DNA from: Clostridiales bacterium CHKCI006
Lineage (GTDB): Bacteria; Bacillota_I; Bacilli_A; Erysipelotrichales; Coprobacillaceae
Assembly: GCA_900018345.1 (NCBI GenBank)
Contig: FCNA01000108.1
Coordinates: 1-64,000, forward strand
Direction of reading: 5' to 3'
Length of the DNA stretch: 64,000 nucleotides
Shown piece after piece: positions 55,850 through 64,000 of this stretch. A program made the translations under genes and the position numbers. The notes under the pieces are model-generated. The model had not been told where the DNA came from. It did no database searches and was given only the letters and a program-made list of their open reading frames with translations. Within the stretch, counting starts at the first letter, position 1; the number at the start of each line of letters is the position of its first letter.

Positions 55850-56338
55850 TTATTTTTTAAGCATATCATCGTTATCGACCATGAGACTGGCATGATCATT
55901 CGACTTACTGCCCTCATTTATTAAATAATATACTTCAGAATTATCGATGGTGTCAAGTAAATCTTGACTCATTTTCTGAACACTGGCTCTAAAAGTTGCC
56001 GCCTGTTCCTTAAAGCCTTCTACTTCGCCACTCAGTGTTCGAACATAATCCAAAGATTCCTTTAAAATCAGATTCGCATTCCGTTTGGCTTTTTCGATGA
56101 GGTCACTGGCCTCTTTTAAAGCCAGACGAGCAATCTCCTCATTGGCTTTCTCATGAATGGATATGCGGTGACTTAAGATCTTATTCTCTTCACGAAGCTT
56201 CGTCACCTCTTCCTGCATGCTGGCAAGCTGTTTTTCCAGGCGTGCCTGACTGCGGTCCAGATCCTCCAGATAGTCATCTACGGCTTCAGGATCATAGCCA
56301 CGAAATTTAATTGGGAAGTCGACGTCTTTCTGTGCCAA
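55850..56338 (-). CDS. divIVA: Cell-pole / division protein DivIVA
   Basis: Started at a TTG (56338), with AGAGGTG six bases upstream, the protein has 162 residues and begins AQKDVDFPIKFRGYDPEAVD, the normal DivIVA length before the GYD motif. The ATG at 56368 would add ten residues and overlap ylmH. The N-terminal membrane-binding segment is followed by long coiled coils (LEKQLASMQEEVTKLREENK, then NANLILKESLDYVRTLSGEV). It marks curved membrane at poles and septa, guides MinCD, and in spore formers helps chromosome capture. Upstream neighbours ylmH and sepF are as in B. subtilis. Confidence 0.93.
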   Translation of the reverse strand: MAQKDVDFPIKFRGYDPEAVDDYLEDLDRSQARLEKQLASMQEEVTKLREENKILSHRISIHEKANEEIARLALKEASDLIEKAKRNANLILKESLDYVRTLSGEVEGFKEQAATFRASVQKMSQDLLDTIDNSEVYYLINEGSKSNDHASLMVDNDDMLKK

Positions 56339-56352
56339 ATCGAACACCTCTC

Positions 56353-57120
56353 TTATTGATAATAACATCCTTCAATTAAATACTTACCCTTGCGGTTTTG
56401 CTTGTTCAAATCACGTAAAAGCACACGCCCATGGCGCCTTACGGAAATGATATCATTATTATGACATAAAAAATGACATTGTTCAACTTCTTTGTAGTTA
56501 ACTTTTACTAAACTTGCTTCAATCAGCCGCTTTGCTTCAGCCCTGGAAAGATGAAAAAGCTCAGCAATGATCACATCCAGTCGAAAAGAGGCGACTGGTC
56601 GGGTCACACAGCGAAAGTTTGGTTCATTGGTGATGGTTCTTTCACATACTTTGAGATGGATGCTGCCTCTAGATATCTTACTCAGATTTTCCCTAATATA
56701 TGCTGCCATCTTGGCATCGACGGCAAAATAACAGGTTTCTTCCTTGACAAGGATATCCCCATACGATTCCCGCTTCAAGCCTAACGACATCAGCGCTCCC
56801 AGGACATCCCGATGACTCAACTTGACAAATTTGGAAGGATAATGCGCCTCGAAGACCGTGATCTCAAAATCCGCCGGTTCAATCACATAGAAAGATGGTG
56901 CAATAATGACGCGCTGCATTTCAGCCTGTTCGATCCCGCCGTGATGATAAACGACCAGATCATCCTGATGCCCGATCAGGCGCTCGATGATAGCGACTTC
57001 ATGCGGGTTATAAAATGGCGTCAAATGCCACATATTCTTTTCAATGACTTGATCTTTTAGGGAGACGATCATGCGGCAAAACGCTTCATCTCCACTGTAA
57101 TGTTCCAGATATTTTTCCAT
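56353..57120 (-). CDS. ylmH: YlmH-like S4-domain RNA-binding protein
   Basis: 255 residues: an N-terminal domain typical of YlmH (LTPFYNPHEVAIIERLIGHQ, KFVKLSHRDVLGALMSLGLK, RESYGDILV) and a C-terminal S4 domain (FRLDVIIAELFHLSRAEAKR, LIEASLVKVNYKEVEQCHF). YlmH acts in ribosome-associated quality control, where it helps peel peptidyl-tRNA from stalled 50S subunits. It lies between sepF and divIVA; ylmG is absent. Confidence 0.93.
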   Translation of the reverse strand: MEKYLEHYSGDEAFCRMIVSLKDQVIEKNMWHLTPFYNPHEVAIIERLIGHQDDLVVYHHGGIEQAEMQRVIIAPSFYVIEPADFEITVFEAHYPSKFVKLSHRDVLGALMSLGLKRESYGDILVKEETCYFAVDAKMAAYIRENLSKISRGSIHLKVCERTITNEPNFRCVTRPVASFRLDVIIAELFHLSRAEAKRLIEASLVKVNYKEVEQCHFLCHNNDIISVRRHGRVLLRDLNKQNRKGKYLIEGCYYQ

Positions 57121-57124
57121 AAAA

Positions 57125-57155
57125 AGAAAAGTATTAGTGTCCTAATACTTTTACT
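57125..57155 (-). terminator. Terminator or attenuator between sepF and ylmH
   Basis: The stem AAAAGTATTAG/CTAATACTTTT (57127-57137, 57142-57152) with T-run on the minus strand overlaps the sepF stop. It may only partly stop transcription into ylmH. Confidence 0.75.
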
Positions 57156-57582
57156 CCTCCAATTCATCGTCATCCATTGTGATGTTTCCAGATACACCGA
57201 TATTCTTAGGTGTGCAAAGGAAAATCTTTGGACCAATTTGCTGAATGTCTCCATCGATGGCATAGATCACCCCGCTAAGGAAGTCAATGACTCTCTTAGA
57301 CTGCTCTTTTTGCAAACGATGTAGATTGACAACTGCAGCTCTTTTCTGTTTTAAATAGTTGGCAATATCAGAAGCTTCTGAGAACGCACGTGGTTCAAAA
57401 AGAATCAGATGACCATCTTTATTGGCATTAAACGCATTAACTGCTTCGCTTGTTTTTTTAGAATGTGCCTGTTCGAAAATACTGGTTCTAGGCTCTGTAT
57501 CCGAAGTCGCAGGTTCGTATCCCTCTTCATCGTCCTCTACATCTTCTGTAAACCAGTCTTTGATTTTTTTACCATAACCCAT
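57151..57582 (-). CDS. sepF: Cell division protein SepF
   Basis: 143 residues: an N-terminal amphipathic membrane anchor (MGYGKKIKDWFTED), an acidic linker and the SepF core (HLILFEPRAFSEASDIANYL, KQKRAAVVNLHRLQKEQSKR, VIDFLSGVIYAIDGDIQQIG). It links FtsZ to the membrane and polymerises into rings. First gene of the sepF-ylmH-divIVA group. Confidence 0.96.
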   Translation of the reverse strand: MGYGKKIKDWFTEDVEDDEEGYEPATSDTEPRTSIFEQAHSKKTSEAVNAFNANKDGHLILFEPRAFSEASDIANYLKQKRAAVVNLHRLQKEQSKRVIDFLSGVIYAIDGDIQQIGPKIFLCTPKNIGVSGNITMDDDELEE

Positions 57583-57611
57583 GACTTGATTCCTCCTTGA
57601 CTATATATCTT

Positions 57612-57640
57612 ATTATACACAATGGCAAAGAAAAAAACAA
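57612..57640 (-). promoter_or_regulatory. SigA-type promoter of sepF
   Basis: TTGTTT (complement of 57635-57640) and TATAAT (complement of 57612-57617) are separated by 17 bases on the minus strand. Confidence 0.65.
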
Positions 57641-57773
57641 TTAATTCAGCAATAAAATATGACAAATCGTGCTCAATCAATCCAATCTGTTCCTTCGACG
57701 CCAGGACTTTAGGATCAATCCATTATTAGTTGAAAAAACGATGTCAGGCTCAGATGTCATCAGATCAACGCGG

Positions 57774-58247
57774 CTAACGAACCTGTCCATTCTTCCTCAT
57801 TCTTTCTAACTGATTGAGTTTAAATTCAATATCAACCATGTGCGAACGTGCATCCATCAACTTATTACTGTATTTGCGTCTAGCACGCTCCTCTTGATTC
57901 ATTGGCAGAGAAGATGGCACATTATGTGCCTGAAAATACCAATAGTCATCATCCTTTTGCGCTTTTTCATACTCTCTTTTTAGTGTCCGTACTTTTCTTT
58001 CATACTGCTCAAGGGTCATGTTCTCAGGCTTTTTGGTCTTACTAGGCTTCGCGAACATAAGAACGACCACGATTGGAATCACGATGCTGCCAATGATATG
58101 CACCCAAATCGGGGCATTTGCCGTCGATGCAATGGCATTAAACAAAAGTATTCCTGCAGCACTGATTGCAAATATCAAAGCGATCCCAAACACAAAAAGG
58201 ATGCCTATTGTCACTTTCACTAGAAAATCTGTTACTTTACCCTTCAT
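57774..58247 (-). CDS. Small membrane protein of unknown function
   Basis: 157 residues from the ATG at 58247 (GGAG nine bases upstream). Two N-terminal membrane helices (FLVKVTIGILFVFGIALIFA and APIWVHIIGSIVIPIVVVLM) are followed by a charged, cytosolic-looking helical tail (NMTLEQYERKVRTLKREYEK, then RKYSNKLMDARSHMVDIEFK). No family is recognised. It stands alone between sepF and the dehydratase operon. Confidence 0.65.
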   Translation of the reverse strand: MKGKVTDFLVKVTIGILFVFGIALIFAISAAGILLFNAIASTANAPIWVHIIGSIVIPIVVVLMFAKPSKTKKPENMTLEQYERKVRTLKREYEKAQKDDDYWYFQAHNVPSSLPMNQEERARRKYSNKLMDARSHMVDIEFKLNQLERMRKNGQVR

Positions 58248-58372
58248 AGCAAAAGTCTCCATATATATTGATATTTTTATTATAGTCTTTAAAAGCAAAA
58301 TAAGTAATATGTATTTATTCTTCATTCATTATGATTGAAATTGTGTAACGCTATTGACAGGTTTCTAAGAAC

Positions 58373-58411
58373 AAAAAAGCTAAACGAATTGCACATGTCA
58401 ATTCATTTAGC
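58373..58411 (-). terminator. Terminator of the TetR-activase-dehydratase operon
   Basis: A 13-bp stem (58379-58391 with 58399-58411, one G-U pair) is followed by six T on the minus strand. Confidence 0.9.
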
Positions 58412-58434
58412 ACTATTTTATATAATGATACAGA

Positions 58435-59688
58435 TTACTCTTCATGCATGAAATGACCCATCTTGGCATTTTCAAGCATCAGATGAATACGGTTCATCTG
58501 ATTGATCGGACTAGCGCTGGAATCATAATCGATCGCCACAATATTGCTTTGCGGATATTTATCTTTGATCTTACGCATCATTCCTTTAGCCACGATATGA
58601 TTAGGCAGGCAGCCAAAAGGCTGCGCACAGACAACATTGTAGATGCCCTGATTCATCAGTTCGCAGATCTCACTGGTCAACAGCCAGCCTTCACCCATCT
58701 TGACACCTTTGGAAATAACGCCCTCACCACTCTTGATGACCTCTGTGAATGGTGTTGGTTTGACAAATCTAGAATATTTTTCAATGGTCTCTTCCATCTC
58801 CGCCTGTTTTTTCGCTAAAAGATGGGTCAGGACCTTACTGGCTATACTACCCAGCGCCTTTGAACCGTAGAGTTTCTGGTCGATCTGCATATTATAGAGA
58901 CAGTACTGTGCAAAATCCAGGACCCCGCTCACGACTGGTTCCACTCCTTCATTGACCAGCGTATCCTCGAGATGCTGGTTGCCTAAGGGTGCATATTTCA
59001 TATAGATCTCACCAACGATGCCGACCTTGATGCGTTCCTTACCGTCAAGTTCAACCTGATTGAAGACCGTCAGGATCTCACGATAGCGCTTCTTGGCATG
59101 ATGGAAACCTTTGCCATTCAGCAGACGTAAAAGATAATCCATGCAGTAATCCAGGGCTTTTTTTGAATCTCCCTGATGGACCTCATGACTGCGAGCCTGA
59201 TTATAGATCCACATCAGAAAATCACCATACAAGAAGGCATACAGGATATCCAGCAAGAATGGCGGTGTCAATTGAAAGCCGCTGTGACTTTCGAGCCCCG
59301 TAAAATTGATAGAGATGACCGGTACATCATTGAATTCACTTTCTGATAGTGCCTTGCGCAGCAGTCGAACATAATTGCTGGCACGACAGCCGCCGCCGGT
59401 CTGCATCAATAGCAGCGCCGACTTATGCGGGTCATACTGGCCGCTCTGCAAGGCATCCATAAACTGACCGACCACCAGAAGAGCTGGATAGCAGGTGTCG
59501 TTATGCACATTCGCTACCCCCTGGTTGACCACATTGGCATTCTCATTTTTCAACATCACACAATGATAACCATGTTTTTCAAAGGCTGCCGCCATCAATT
59601 CGAAATGAATCGGCAGCATGGATGGGACCAGAATGGTATAGTCCTTACGCATTTCTTCTGTAAACTCAATAAACGGTACTTGACTCAT
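58435..59688 (-). CDS. 2-hydroxyacyl-CoA dehydratase D-component-like protein (HgdB-like)
   Basis: 417 residues related to the Fe-S subunit of 2-hydroxyacyl-CoA dehydratases and double-cubane proteins. Conserved cysteines: C66 in HNDTCYPALLVVGQF, C101 in QTGGGCRASNYVRLL and two in VVCAQPFGCLPNHIVAK near 355-365, probable cluster ligands. In many Bacillota the same sequence is the C-terminal part of one chain of about 1400 residues starting with two activase domains; here it is a separate gene overlapping the activase by 23 bases, so the two are probably made together and form a complex. No substrate is known for this subfamily. Confidence 0.85.
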   Translation of the reverse strand: MSQVPFIEFTEEMRKDYTILVPSMLPIHFELMAAAFEKHGYHCVMLKNENANVVNQGVANVHNDTCYPALLVVGQFMDALQSGQYDPHKSALLLMQTGGGCRASNYVRLLRKALSESEFNDVPVISINFTGLESHSGFQLTPPFLLDILYAFLYGDFLMWIYNQARSHEVHQGDSKKALDYCMDYLLRLLNGKGFHHAKKRYREILTVFNQVELDGKERIKVGIVGEIYMKYAPLGNQHLEDTLVNEGVEPVVSGVLDFAQYCLYNMQIDQKLYGSKALGSIASKVLTHLLAKKQAEMEETIEKYSRFVKPTPFTEVIKSGEGVISKGVKMGEGWLLTSEICELMNQGIYNVVCAQPFGCLPNHIVAKGMMRKIKDKYPQSNIVAIDYDSSASPINQMNRIHLMLENAKMGHFMHEE

Positions 59689-62605
59689 CGTTCTCTTCCC
59701 TCTCTTTCATGGCTGCCAGCAGTGAGCGAATACGAATTCTGACAGCACCCAGGTTACTGATTTCGTCGATCTTAATTTGGGTATATAAACGACCATAGCT
59801 TTGCAGGATGGCACGCACCTCATCACTGGTGATCGCATCGATGCCACAACCAAAACTTACCAGCTGGATCAGTTCCATGTCCGGATTCTGCCCCACCACT
59901 CTGGCCGCATTGTACATACGCGCATGATAGGTCCACTGATTAATGACATCACGTTTCTCATACCCCACAAAATGCGCTAAGCTATCCTCACTCAGAACAA
60001 CCAATCCTAAAGATTCCAAAAGATCACTGATACCGTGATGAATAAATGGATCCACGTGATATGGTCGACCCGCCAGCACGACCATCTTTTTATGGTTCGC
60101 ACGAGCAAACTGCATGGCCTTATACGCATAGAGATTCACCTGCTCCTGATAACGCGCATATTCGGCATAGCCTTTATTCGTTGCTTCGTGAATGCCTTTG
60201 CGGCTGACCTTGAAACCAGCCTGTCGCAAATAAGTATAAATATGCTTTTCAAAAGACGCCTGGTCATTCAAAGAAATATACGGATAGAGGAAATGATCCA
60301 CATCCATATTGGCATCGATCAACTCCGGATAATAAGCGACGACCGGACAGTTAAAATGATTATCTGAAATTTTTTCATCAAAGTTATAAGTCATACATGG
60401 ATAGAAGATATAATCTACTTTGCGATCTACCAGTTCGGCAATATGGCCATGCACGATCTTAGCCGGATAACAGACAGTGTCGCTTGGAATGTGCTGCTGT
60501 CCTTTAATATACATTTTTTTGGAGGTCTTCCCGCTCTTGAGGATACCATAGCCCAGGCTATCAAAGAAGGCATACCAAAATGGCAGGTTTTCAAACATAT
60601 TTAAAGCAACGGGAATGCCAATTGTGACCTTACGATCAGTAATATCCGGGTAGCTCATCAACAAATCATATTTATAAGTATAAAGATTTGGCAACTCGAC
60701 TGTTTTCGCCTTACCGCTGACAGGTTTATCGCAGCGATTGCCAGCAATCTGACGACGTCCATTCGGGAAAATATTCAATGTCAGATGACAGTGGTTATTA
60801 CATCCCTGGCACATGACGGGTTTGGCCTGATGTGTCAGGTTCTTCACTTCCTCATAAGAAAGCAAGCTGCTTGTCTCGTGATGTCTTTTCATTGTGTATA
60901 AGGCAGCTCCGAAAGCGCCCATCAGTCCTGCAATACTTGGACGAATGACCTCATGACCTAACTCGAGCTCAAAAGCGCGCAAGACGGCATCATTTAAGAA
61001 AGTTCCCCCCTGAACGACAATTTCCTTACCAATCTCGTCCTTATTTTTTAAACGGATGACCTTATATAAGGCATTTTTCACAACAGAAAAAGCTAAGCCT
61101 GCCGAAATGTCCTCGACCGTCGCCCCATTTTTCTGGGCCTGTTTCACGCTGGAGTTCATAAAGACCGTACAGCGGGAACCCAGTTCCACGGGATGCTTGG
61201 CAAATAAGGCCTTTTTAGCGAAATCTTCAATCGATACGCCCAGCGAGATCGCAAAGGTCTCCAAAAAGGAACCACAGCCGCTTGAACAAGCCTCGTTCAA
61301 AATAATGTCTTCGATGGCATGATCCTTGATCTTAAAGCATTTCATATCCTGGCCACCAATATCTAAAATAAAGTCTACATCTGCATTGAAGTAACGTGCC
61401 GCTTCATAATGTGCCTGGGTCTCGACCAGTCCATCATCCACTCTGAAACCGGAACGAATCAAATCTTCACCGTATCCGGTCACAGCCGATCCGCCAATCT
61501 TTAACTGCGGCGCCAGTTCATAAATGTGGGTCAGCTGTTGCTTGATCACCTCAACCGGATTTCCGTGATTGCTTTGATAGTGCTGATAAAGAATGCGGCA
61601 ATCCTCATCCAGCACAACGATCTTGGTCGTCGTACTGCCTGCATCGATCCCGATATACGCTTTACCCTCATAGGTCGAAAGATCATTATATGCCACATCA
61701 TCTGCCTGATGCCGTTTGATAAATTCATCATACTCCGCCTGATCCTTAAACAACGGTTTTAAGGTCGCAATATCTTCTTTGGTCTGCATCGCTAGCTGCA
61801 GGCGACGGATCACCTCATCATACGTATAGCTCTCCTTTTGCATGCCCGCATGGATCGCTGCCCCTAGCGCGACATAATACTGCCCGCCTTCCGGGAACAG
61901 GGCATGTTCTTCGTCTAGATCGAGCGTCTCTACAAAGCGACGGCGCAGTCCCTTTAAGAAAGTGAGTGGACCACCTAAAAAGACGATCTTTCCTTTTAAC
62001 GGACGTCCCTGAGCCAACCCGCTGATCGTCTGATCAACAACCGCCTGATAGATACTGGCCGCAATATCTTCCTTTTTAGCCCCTTGGTTGATCAGCGGCT
62101 GAACATCTGTCTTCGCAAAGACACCACATCGTGATGCGATCGGATATAATCTTTCCGCCTTCAGACTCATTTCATCAAAAGTATCAATATCAACATTTAA
62201 AAGCGTAGCCATTTGATCGATAAAAGCACCGGTTCCGCCCGCACAGCTGGAGTTCATGCGCTCTTCGATCGCGCCCTGGAAGTAGACGATCTTCGCATCC
62301 TCGCCCCCCAGTTCAATTTCAATATCCACATTATTTAAACGGTCTCTGATGGCAAAGGCCCCGGCAAAGACTTCCTGTACAAAAGGGAATCCTGCCGTTT
62401 GTGAGATTCCCATACCGGCTGAACCGGTAATCGATAAATGAATCGTTTCTCCTGCCAGTAGATCCTTGAGTTCCTGTAGTTTTTCTAAGGCCATTTCACG
62501 CACACGTGATTTATGGCGTTCATAGCTCTGATACACAATTTCTTTTGCTTCATTGATGACCACACATTTGATCGTAGTGGAACCTATATCTAATCCAACG
62601 TTCAT
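59666..62605 (-). CDS. Double ASKHA-type activase with DUF2229 domain (BadF/HgdC family)
   Basis: 979 residues. Two tandem ATPase domains of the 2-hydroxyglutaryl-CoA dehydratase activator type: GLDIGSTTIK (4-13) and GIDAGSTTTK (319-328). Cluster cysteines are C121 (SCAGGTGAF) and C160 (SRCGVFAK) in the first, C440 with C444 (EACSSGCGSF) and C479 (SRCTVF) in the second. A DUF2229 region follows (about 590-930) with C599, C602, C606 and C625. Activators hold one [4Fe-4S] cluster between two ASKHA halves and use ATP to throw an electron to a partner; here both halves are in one chain. TetR lies upstream with TAATG overlap, the dehydratase-like partner downstream. Confidence 0.9.
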   Translation of the reverse strand: MNVGLDIGSTTIKCVVINEAKEIVYQSYERHKSRVREMALEKLQELKDLLAGETIHLSITGSAGMGISQTAGFPFVQEVFAGAFAIRDRLNNVDIEIELGGEDAKIVYFQGAIEERMNSSCAGGTGAFIDQMATLLNVDIDTFDEMSLKAERLYPIASRCGVFAKTDVQPLINQGAKKEDIAASIYQAVVDQTISGLAQGRPLKGKIVFLGGPLTFLKGLRRRFVETLDLDEEHALFPEGGQYYVALGAAIHAGMQKESYTYDEVIRRLQLAMQTKEDIATLKPLFKDQAEYDEFIKRHQADDVAYNDLSTYEGKAYIGIDAGSTTTKIVVLDEDCRILYQHYQSNHGNPVEVIKQQLTHIYELAPQLKIGGSAVTGYGEDLIRSGFRVDDGLVETQAHYEAARYFNADVDFILDIGGQDMKCFKIKDHAIEDIILNEACSSGCGSFLETFAISLGVSIEDFAKKALFAKHPVELGSRCTVFMNSSVKQAQKNGATVEDISAGLAFSVVKNALYKVIRLKNKDEIGKEIVVQGGTFLNDAVLRAFELELGHEVIRPSIAGLMGAFGAALYTMKRHHETSSLLSYEEVKNLTHQAKPVMCQGCNNHCHLTLNIFPNGRRQIAGNRCDKPVSGKAKTVELPNLYTYKYDLLMSYPDITDRKVTIGIPVALNMFENLPFWYAFFDSLGYGILKSGKTSKKMYIKGQQHIPSDTVCYPAKIVHGHIAELVDRKVDYIFYPCMTYNFDEKISDNHFNCPVVAYYPELIDANMDVDHFLYPYISLNDQASFEKHIYTYLRQAGFKVSRKGIHEATNKGYAEYARYQEQVNLYAYKAMQFARANHKKMVVLAGRPYHVDPFIHHGISDLLESLGLVVLSEDSLAHFVGYEKRDVINQWTYHARMYNAARVVGQNPDMELIQLVSFGCGIDAITSDEVRAILQSYGRLYTQIKIDEISNLGAVRIRIRSLLAAMKEREENDESSTVY

Positions 62606-63150
62606 TACAATCCTCCTTTTTGAAACACGCTTGTTGCCATTCGAATGATCTCATGCTGCGTTTTTTCAATAGGGGCCGGCTTTTCCAAGATAATCGATAA
62701 AAAGCAAAGGGTCCCCAGCGTCTCCATTGCCAAAGCCAATTTGATCTTGGCGCTTTCGGGGCGATAGCCCTCCTGGACCAGGCGATCGATTAACGGAGCA
62801 AAATGACACAGTTTCTCATCATAACGATCCGGCCGGTCCGCCTGCAGGAAAAGAGGCTCATATAGCAGCTTTAGAACAGCGGGCTCACGACAATAAAAGT
62901 CAATCAGCGTCTTGAAAAATGATTCAAGCCAGTCCTCTGTACTTGCCTTCTCGAGCGCTTTAATGATGGTTTTATCGACAAAACGATTGACGATCTCAAA
63001 AACCAGTTCATCCTTATCTTCAAAATAAAGATAAAAAGTTCCCTTGGCCACGTGAGCTTGACGCGTGATCTGGTTTACACTTGTATTTTCTATTGAGTTA
63101 GTTAAGAATAATTCCTCGGCTACTTCTAATATTCTTTCTCTTTTATCCAC
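62605..63150 (-). CDS. TetR-family transcriptional regulator
   Basis: 181 residues from a GTG start at 63150 (GAGGTG upstream). The N-terminal helix-turn-helix is typical (RILEVAEELFLTNSIENTSV, NQITRQAHVAKGTFYLYFED, KDELVFEIVN); the C-terminal ligand domain is divergent, so the effector is unknown. Its stop overlaps the activase start (TAATG). A palindrome overlies the transcription start, so it very probably represses its own operon. Confidence 0.93.
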   Translation of the reverse strand: MDKRERILEVAEELFLTNSIENTSVNQITRQAHVAKGTFYLYFEDKDELVFEIVNRFVDKTIIKALEKASTEDWLESFFKTLIDFYCREPAVLKLLYEPLFLQADRPDRYDEKLCHFAPLIDRLVQEGYRPESAKIKLALAMETLGTLCFLSIILEKPAPIEKTQHEIIRMATSVFQKGGL

Positions 63151-63160
63151 TCTTTCACCT

Positions 63161-63179
63161 CAATGACCGATGGTCATTG
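63161..63179 (-). promoter_or_regulatory. TetR operator palindrome
   Basis: CAATGACC (63161-63168), GAT, GGTCATTG (63172-63179): a perfect 8-bp inverted repeat with three-base centre, between the -10 box and the tetR ribosome-binding site. TGACCnnnGGTCA is a common TetR operator form. Confidence 0.85.
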
Positions 63180-63181
63180 GC

Positions 63182-63210
63182 ATTATACGCTAATTATCGA
63201 CAAGAATCAA
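63182..63210 (-). promoter_or_regulatory. SigA-type promoter of the TetR-activase-dehydratase operon
   Basis: TTGATT (complement of 63205-63210) and consensus TATAAT (complement of 63182-63187) are separated by 17 bases on the minus strand; the operator begins just past the -10. Confidence 0.8.
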
Positions 63211-63221
63211 TCCTTTTGCTT

Positions 63222-63248
63222 AAAAAAAAGAACCCTTTAAGGATTCTT
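63222..63248 (-). terminator. Terminator of murD
   Basis: The stem AGAACCC/GGATTCT (63229-63247, one weak pair) is followed on the minus strand by eight T, and overlaps the murD end. Confidence 0.8.
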
Positions 63249-64000
63249 TACATAGACATTACACACTTTTTAAAATAGGTTCCACGTTCTTCGAAACTAT
63301 GAAACTGATCAAAAGAACTCGTTGTTGGGGAAAGCAGCACCACATCTCCCGCCTTTGCAAGACTTCGCGCTTTTGCCAGCGCCTCGTCCATCGTTGGATA
63401 GTAGAGACCCTCTTCGCCTACCAGATCATCAACCAAACGCTTACCACAAGCGCCATAACCAATGACTTGTTTGACATGCCCCAAATGCTTTTTCAGCTCA
63501 TCCATCGGTAAATTCTTTTCTTTGCCGCCAACCAGTAAAATGACAGGCTGTGTGAAAGATTCTACTGCTACGATCGTCGCATCGGTATTGGTTCCCTTCG
63601 AATCATTATAATAGCGCACCCCATCCAATTCACGGACAAACTCAACACGATGCTCCACACCTGGAAAATGACTGATCACATCATTGATGACTTCATTGGC
63701 GACCCCTACAGCTTTCGCAAAAGCAATCGCAATCATGACATTTTGGATATTCTGACGCCCCACCATCTGGATCTTATCCAAGGCCAGGACCTTCTGATCA
63801 CGATCCATGATCCAGCCATCCGCTAAATGATAGCGCCCGATGCGTTTAGTTTCCTGCATCGTCAATGGAATGATACTGGCATGCGGTGGATACTGCTTCA
63901 TGTATTCCAGGATCATCGGATCATCCTCATTCAAGACGAATTGATCCTGGCGATCCTGATTCATATAGATCCGTGTCTTACTGGCATAATATTCATCCAG
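63248..64000 (-). CDS. murD: UDP-N-acetylmuramoylalanine--D-glutamate ligase, C-terminal part
   Basis: The gene enters from beyond the right edge; about 250 residues are visible. Mur ligase motifs: NVMIAIAFAKAVGV (middle-domain helix), HFPGVEHRVEFVRELDGVRY, YNDSKGTNTDATIVAVESF (C-terminal domain, catalytic DSK), LLVGGKEKNLPMDEL and LLSPTTSSFDQFHSFEERGT (usually LSPAxASxDxF). It adds D-glutamate to the precursor; MurI, at 40 kb, makes that D-glutamate. The ATP-binding N-terminal half lies outside the window. Confidence 0.93.
   Translation of the reverse strand: MDEYYASKTRIYMNQDRQDQFVLNEDDPMILEYMKQYPPHASIIPLTMQETKRIGRYHLADGWIMDRDQKVLALDKIQMVGRQNIQNVMIAIAFAKAVGVANEVINDVISHFPGVEHRVEFVRELDGVRYYNDSKGTNTDATIVAVESFTQPVILLVGGKEKNLPMDELKKHLGHVKQVIGYGACGKRLVDDLVGEEGLYYPTMDEALAKARSLAKAGDVVLLSPTTSSFDQFHSFEERGTYFKKCVMSM

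Overview
This 64-kb window is chromosomal housekeeping DNA from a low-to-moderate GC, spore-associated member of the Bacillota (Firmicutes). The signs are T-box leaders, CIRCE/HrcA, L27 with a Prp-cleaved N-terminal extension, DivIVA/SepF/YlmH, RNase HIII, MutS2 and Obg. Gene order follows Bacillus subtilis closely, but with many B. subtilis genes missing from between the conserved ones. Together with the protein sequences, this compact Bacillus-like order suggests the class Erysipelotrichia. That assignment is inference, since no rRNA or marker search could be run. Nearly every gene is on the minus strand; only rpmB and rnhC are convincing plus-strand genes.

Layout in increasing coordinates (minus-strand transcription runs the other way): 1-2157 is a decaying region with a broken aldo/keto reductase, a heavily mutated iron-containing alcohol dehydrogenase and possibly a frameshifted gene at the left edge. 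2158-4699 holds fakA(yloV)-asp23(yloU) divergent from rpmB. 4760-5590 is an esterase. 5689-10393 is the hrcA-grpE-dnaK-dnaJ heat-shock operon with a SigA-type promoter and two CIRCE operators. 10551-16824 carries a small P-loop kinase, hemW, a one-chain serine dehydratase, holA, comEC and comEA. 16858-21605 carries ruvB, ruvA, a class-I amidotransferase-like hydrolase, obg, rpmA, prp and rplU. 21630-26563 carries a SpoIVFB/SpoIVFA-like pair, an AI-2E-family exporter, minD, minC, radC and a SPOR-like membrane protein. 26679-38592 carries valS under a valine T-box together with a DMP19-domain membrane protein, then ysxE, spoVID, engB, lon, tig, a TPR-like gene, asparaginase and two identical tRNA-Arg genes. 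38656-48661 carries a YfcE phosphoesterase, gerM, murI, an M15 pseudopeptidase, gerE, uvrC, mutS2, cvpA and a divergent rnhC. 48678-57582 carries a flavin reductase, a BceAB-like ABC transporter, rluD, lspA, ileS (isoleucine T-box), divIVA, ylmH and sepF. 58435-63210 is a TetR-controlled ATP-driven activase / 2-hydroxyacyl-CoA dehydratase-like operon. The window ends inside murD.

Two themes stand out. First, sporulation genes sit at their B. subtilis positions (spoIVFA/B beside rplU, a SPOR protein at the spoIIB position, spoVID-ysxE beside valS, gerM beside racE, gerE beside uvrC), so the lineage has kept a sporulation programme. Second, several proteins have lost catalytic residues within otherwise recognisable folds: the M15 peptidase has no intact zinc site, RNase HIII has a changed DEDE tetrad, and the MutS2 Smr domain lacks its LDLR motif. 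The least-characterised system is the TetR / double-ASKHA activase / dehydratase-like operon at 58.4-63.2 kb, which looks like an ATP-driven low-potential electron-transfer machine with no known substrate. No insertion sequences, prophage, CRISPR arrays or rRNA genes were seen.
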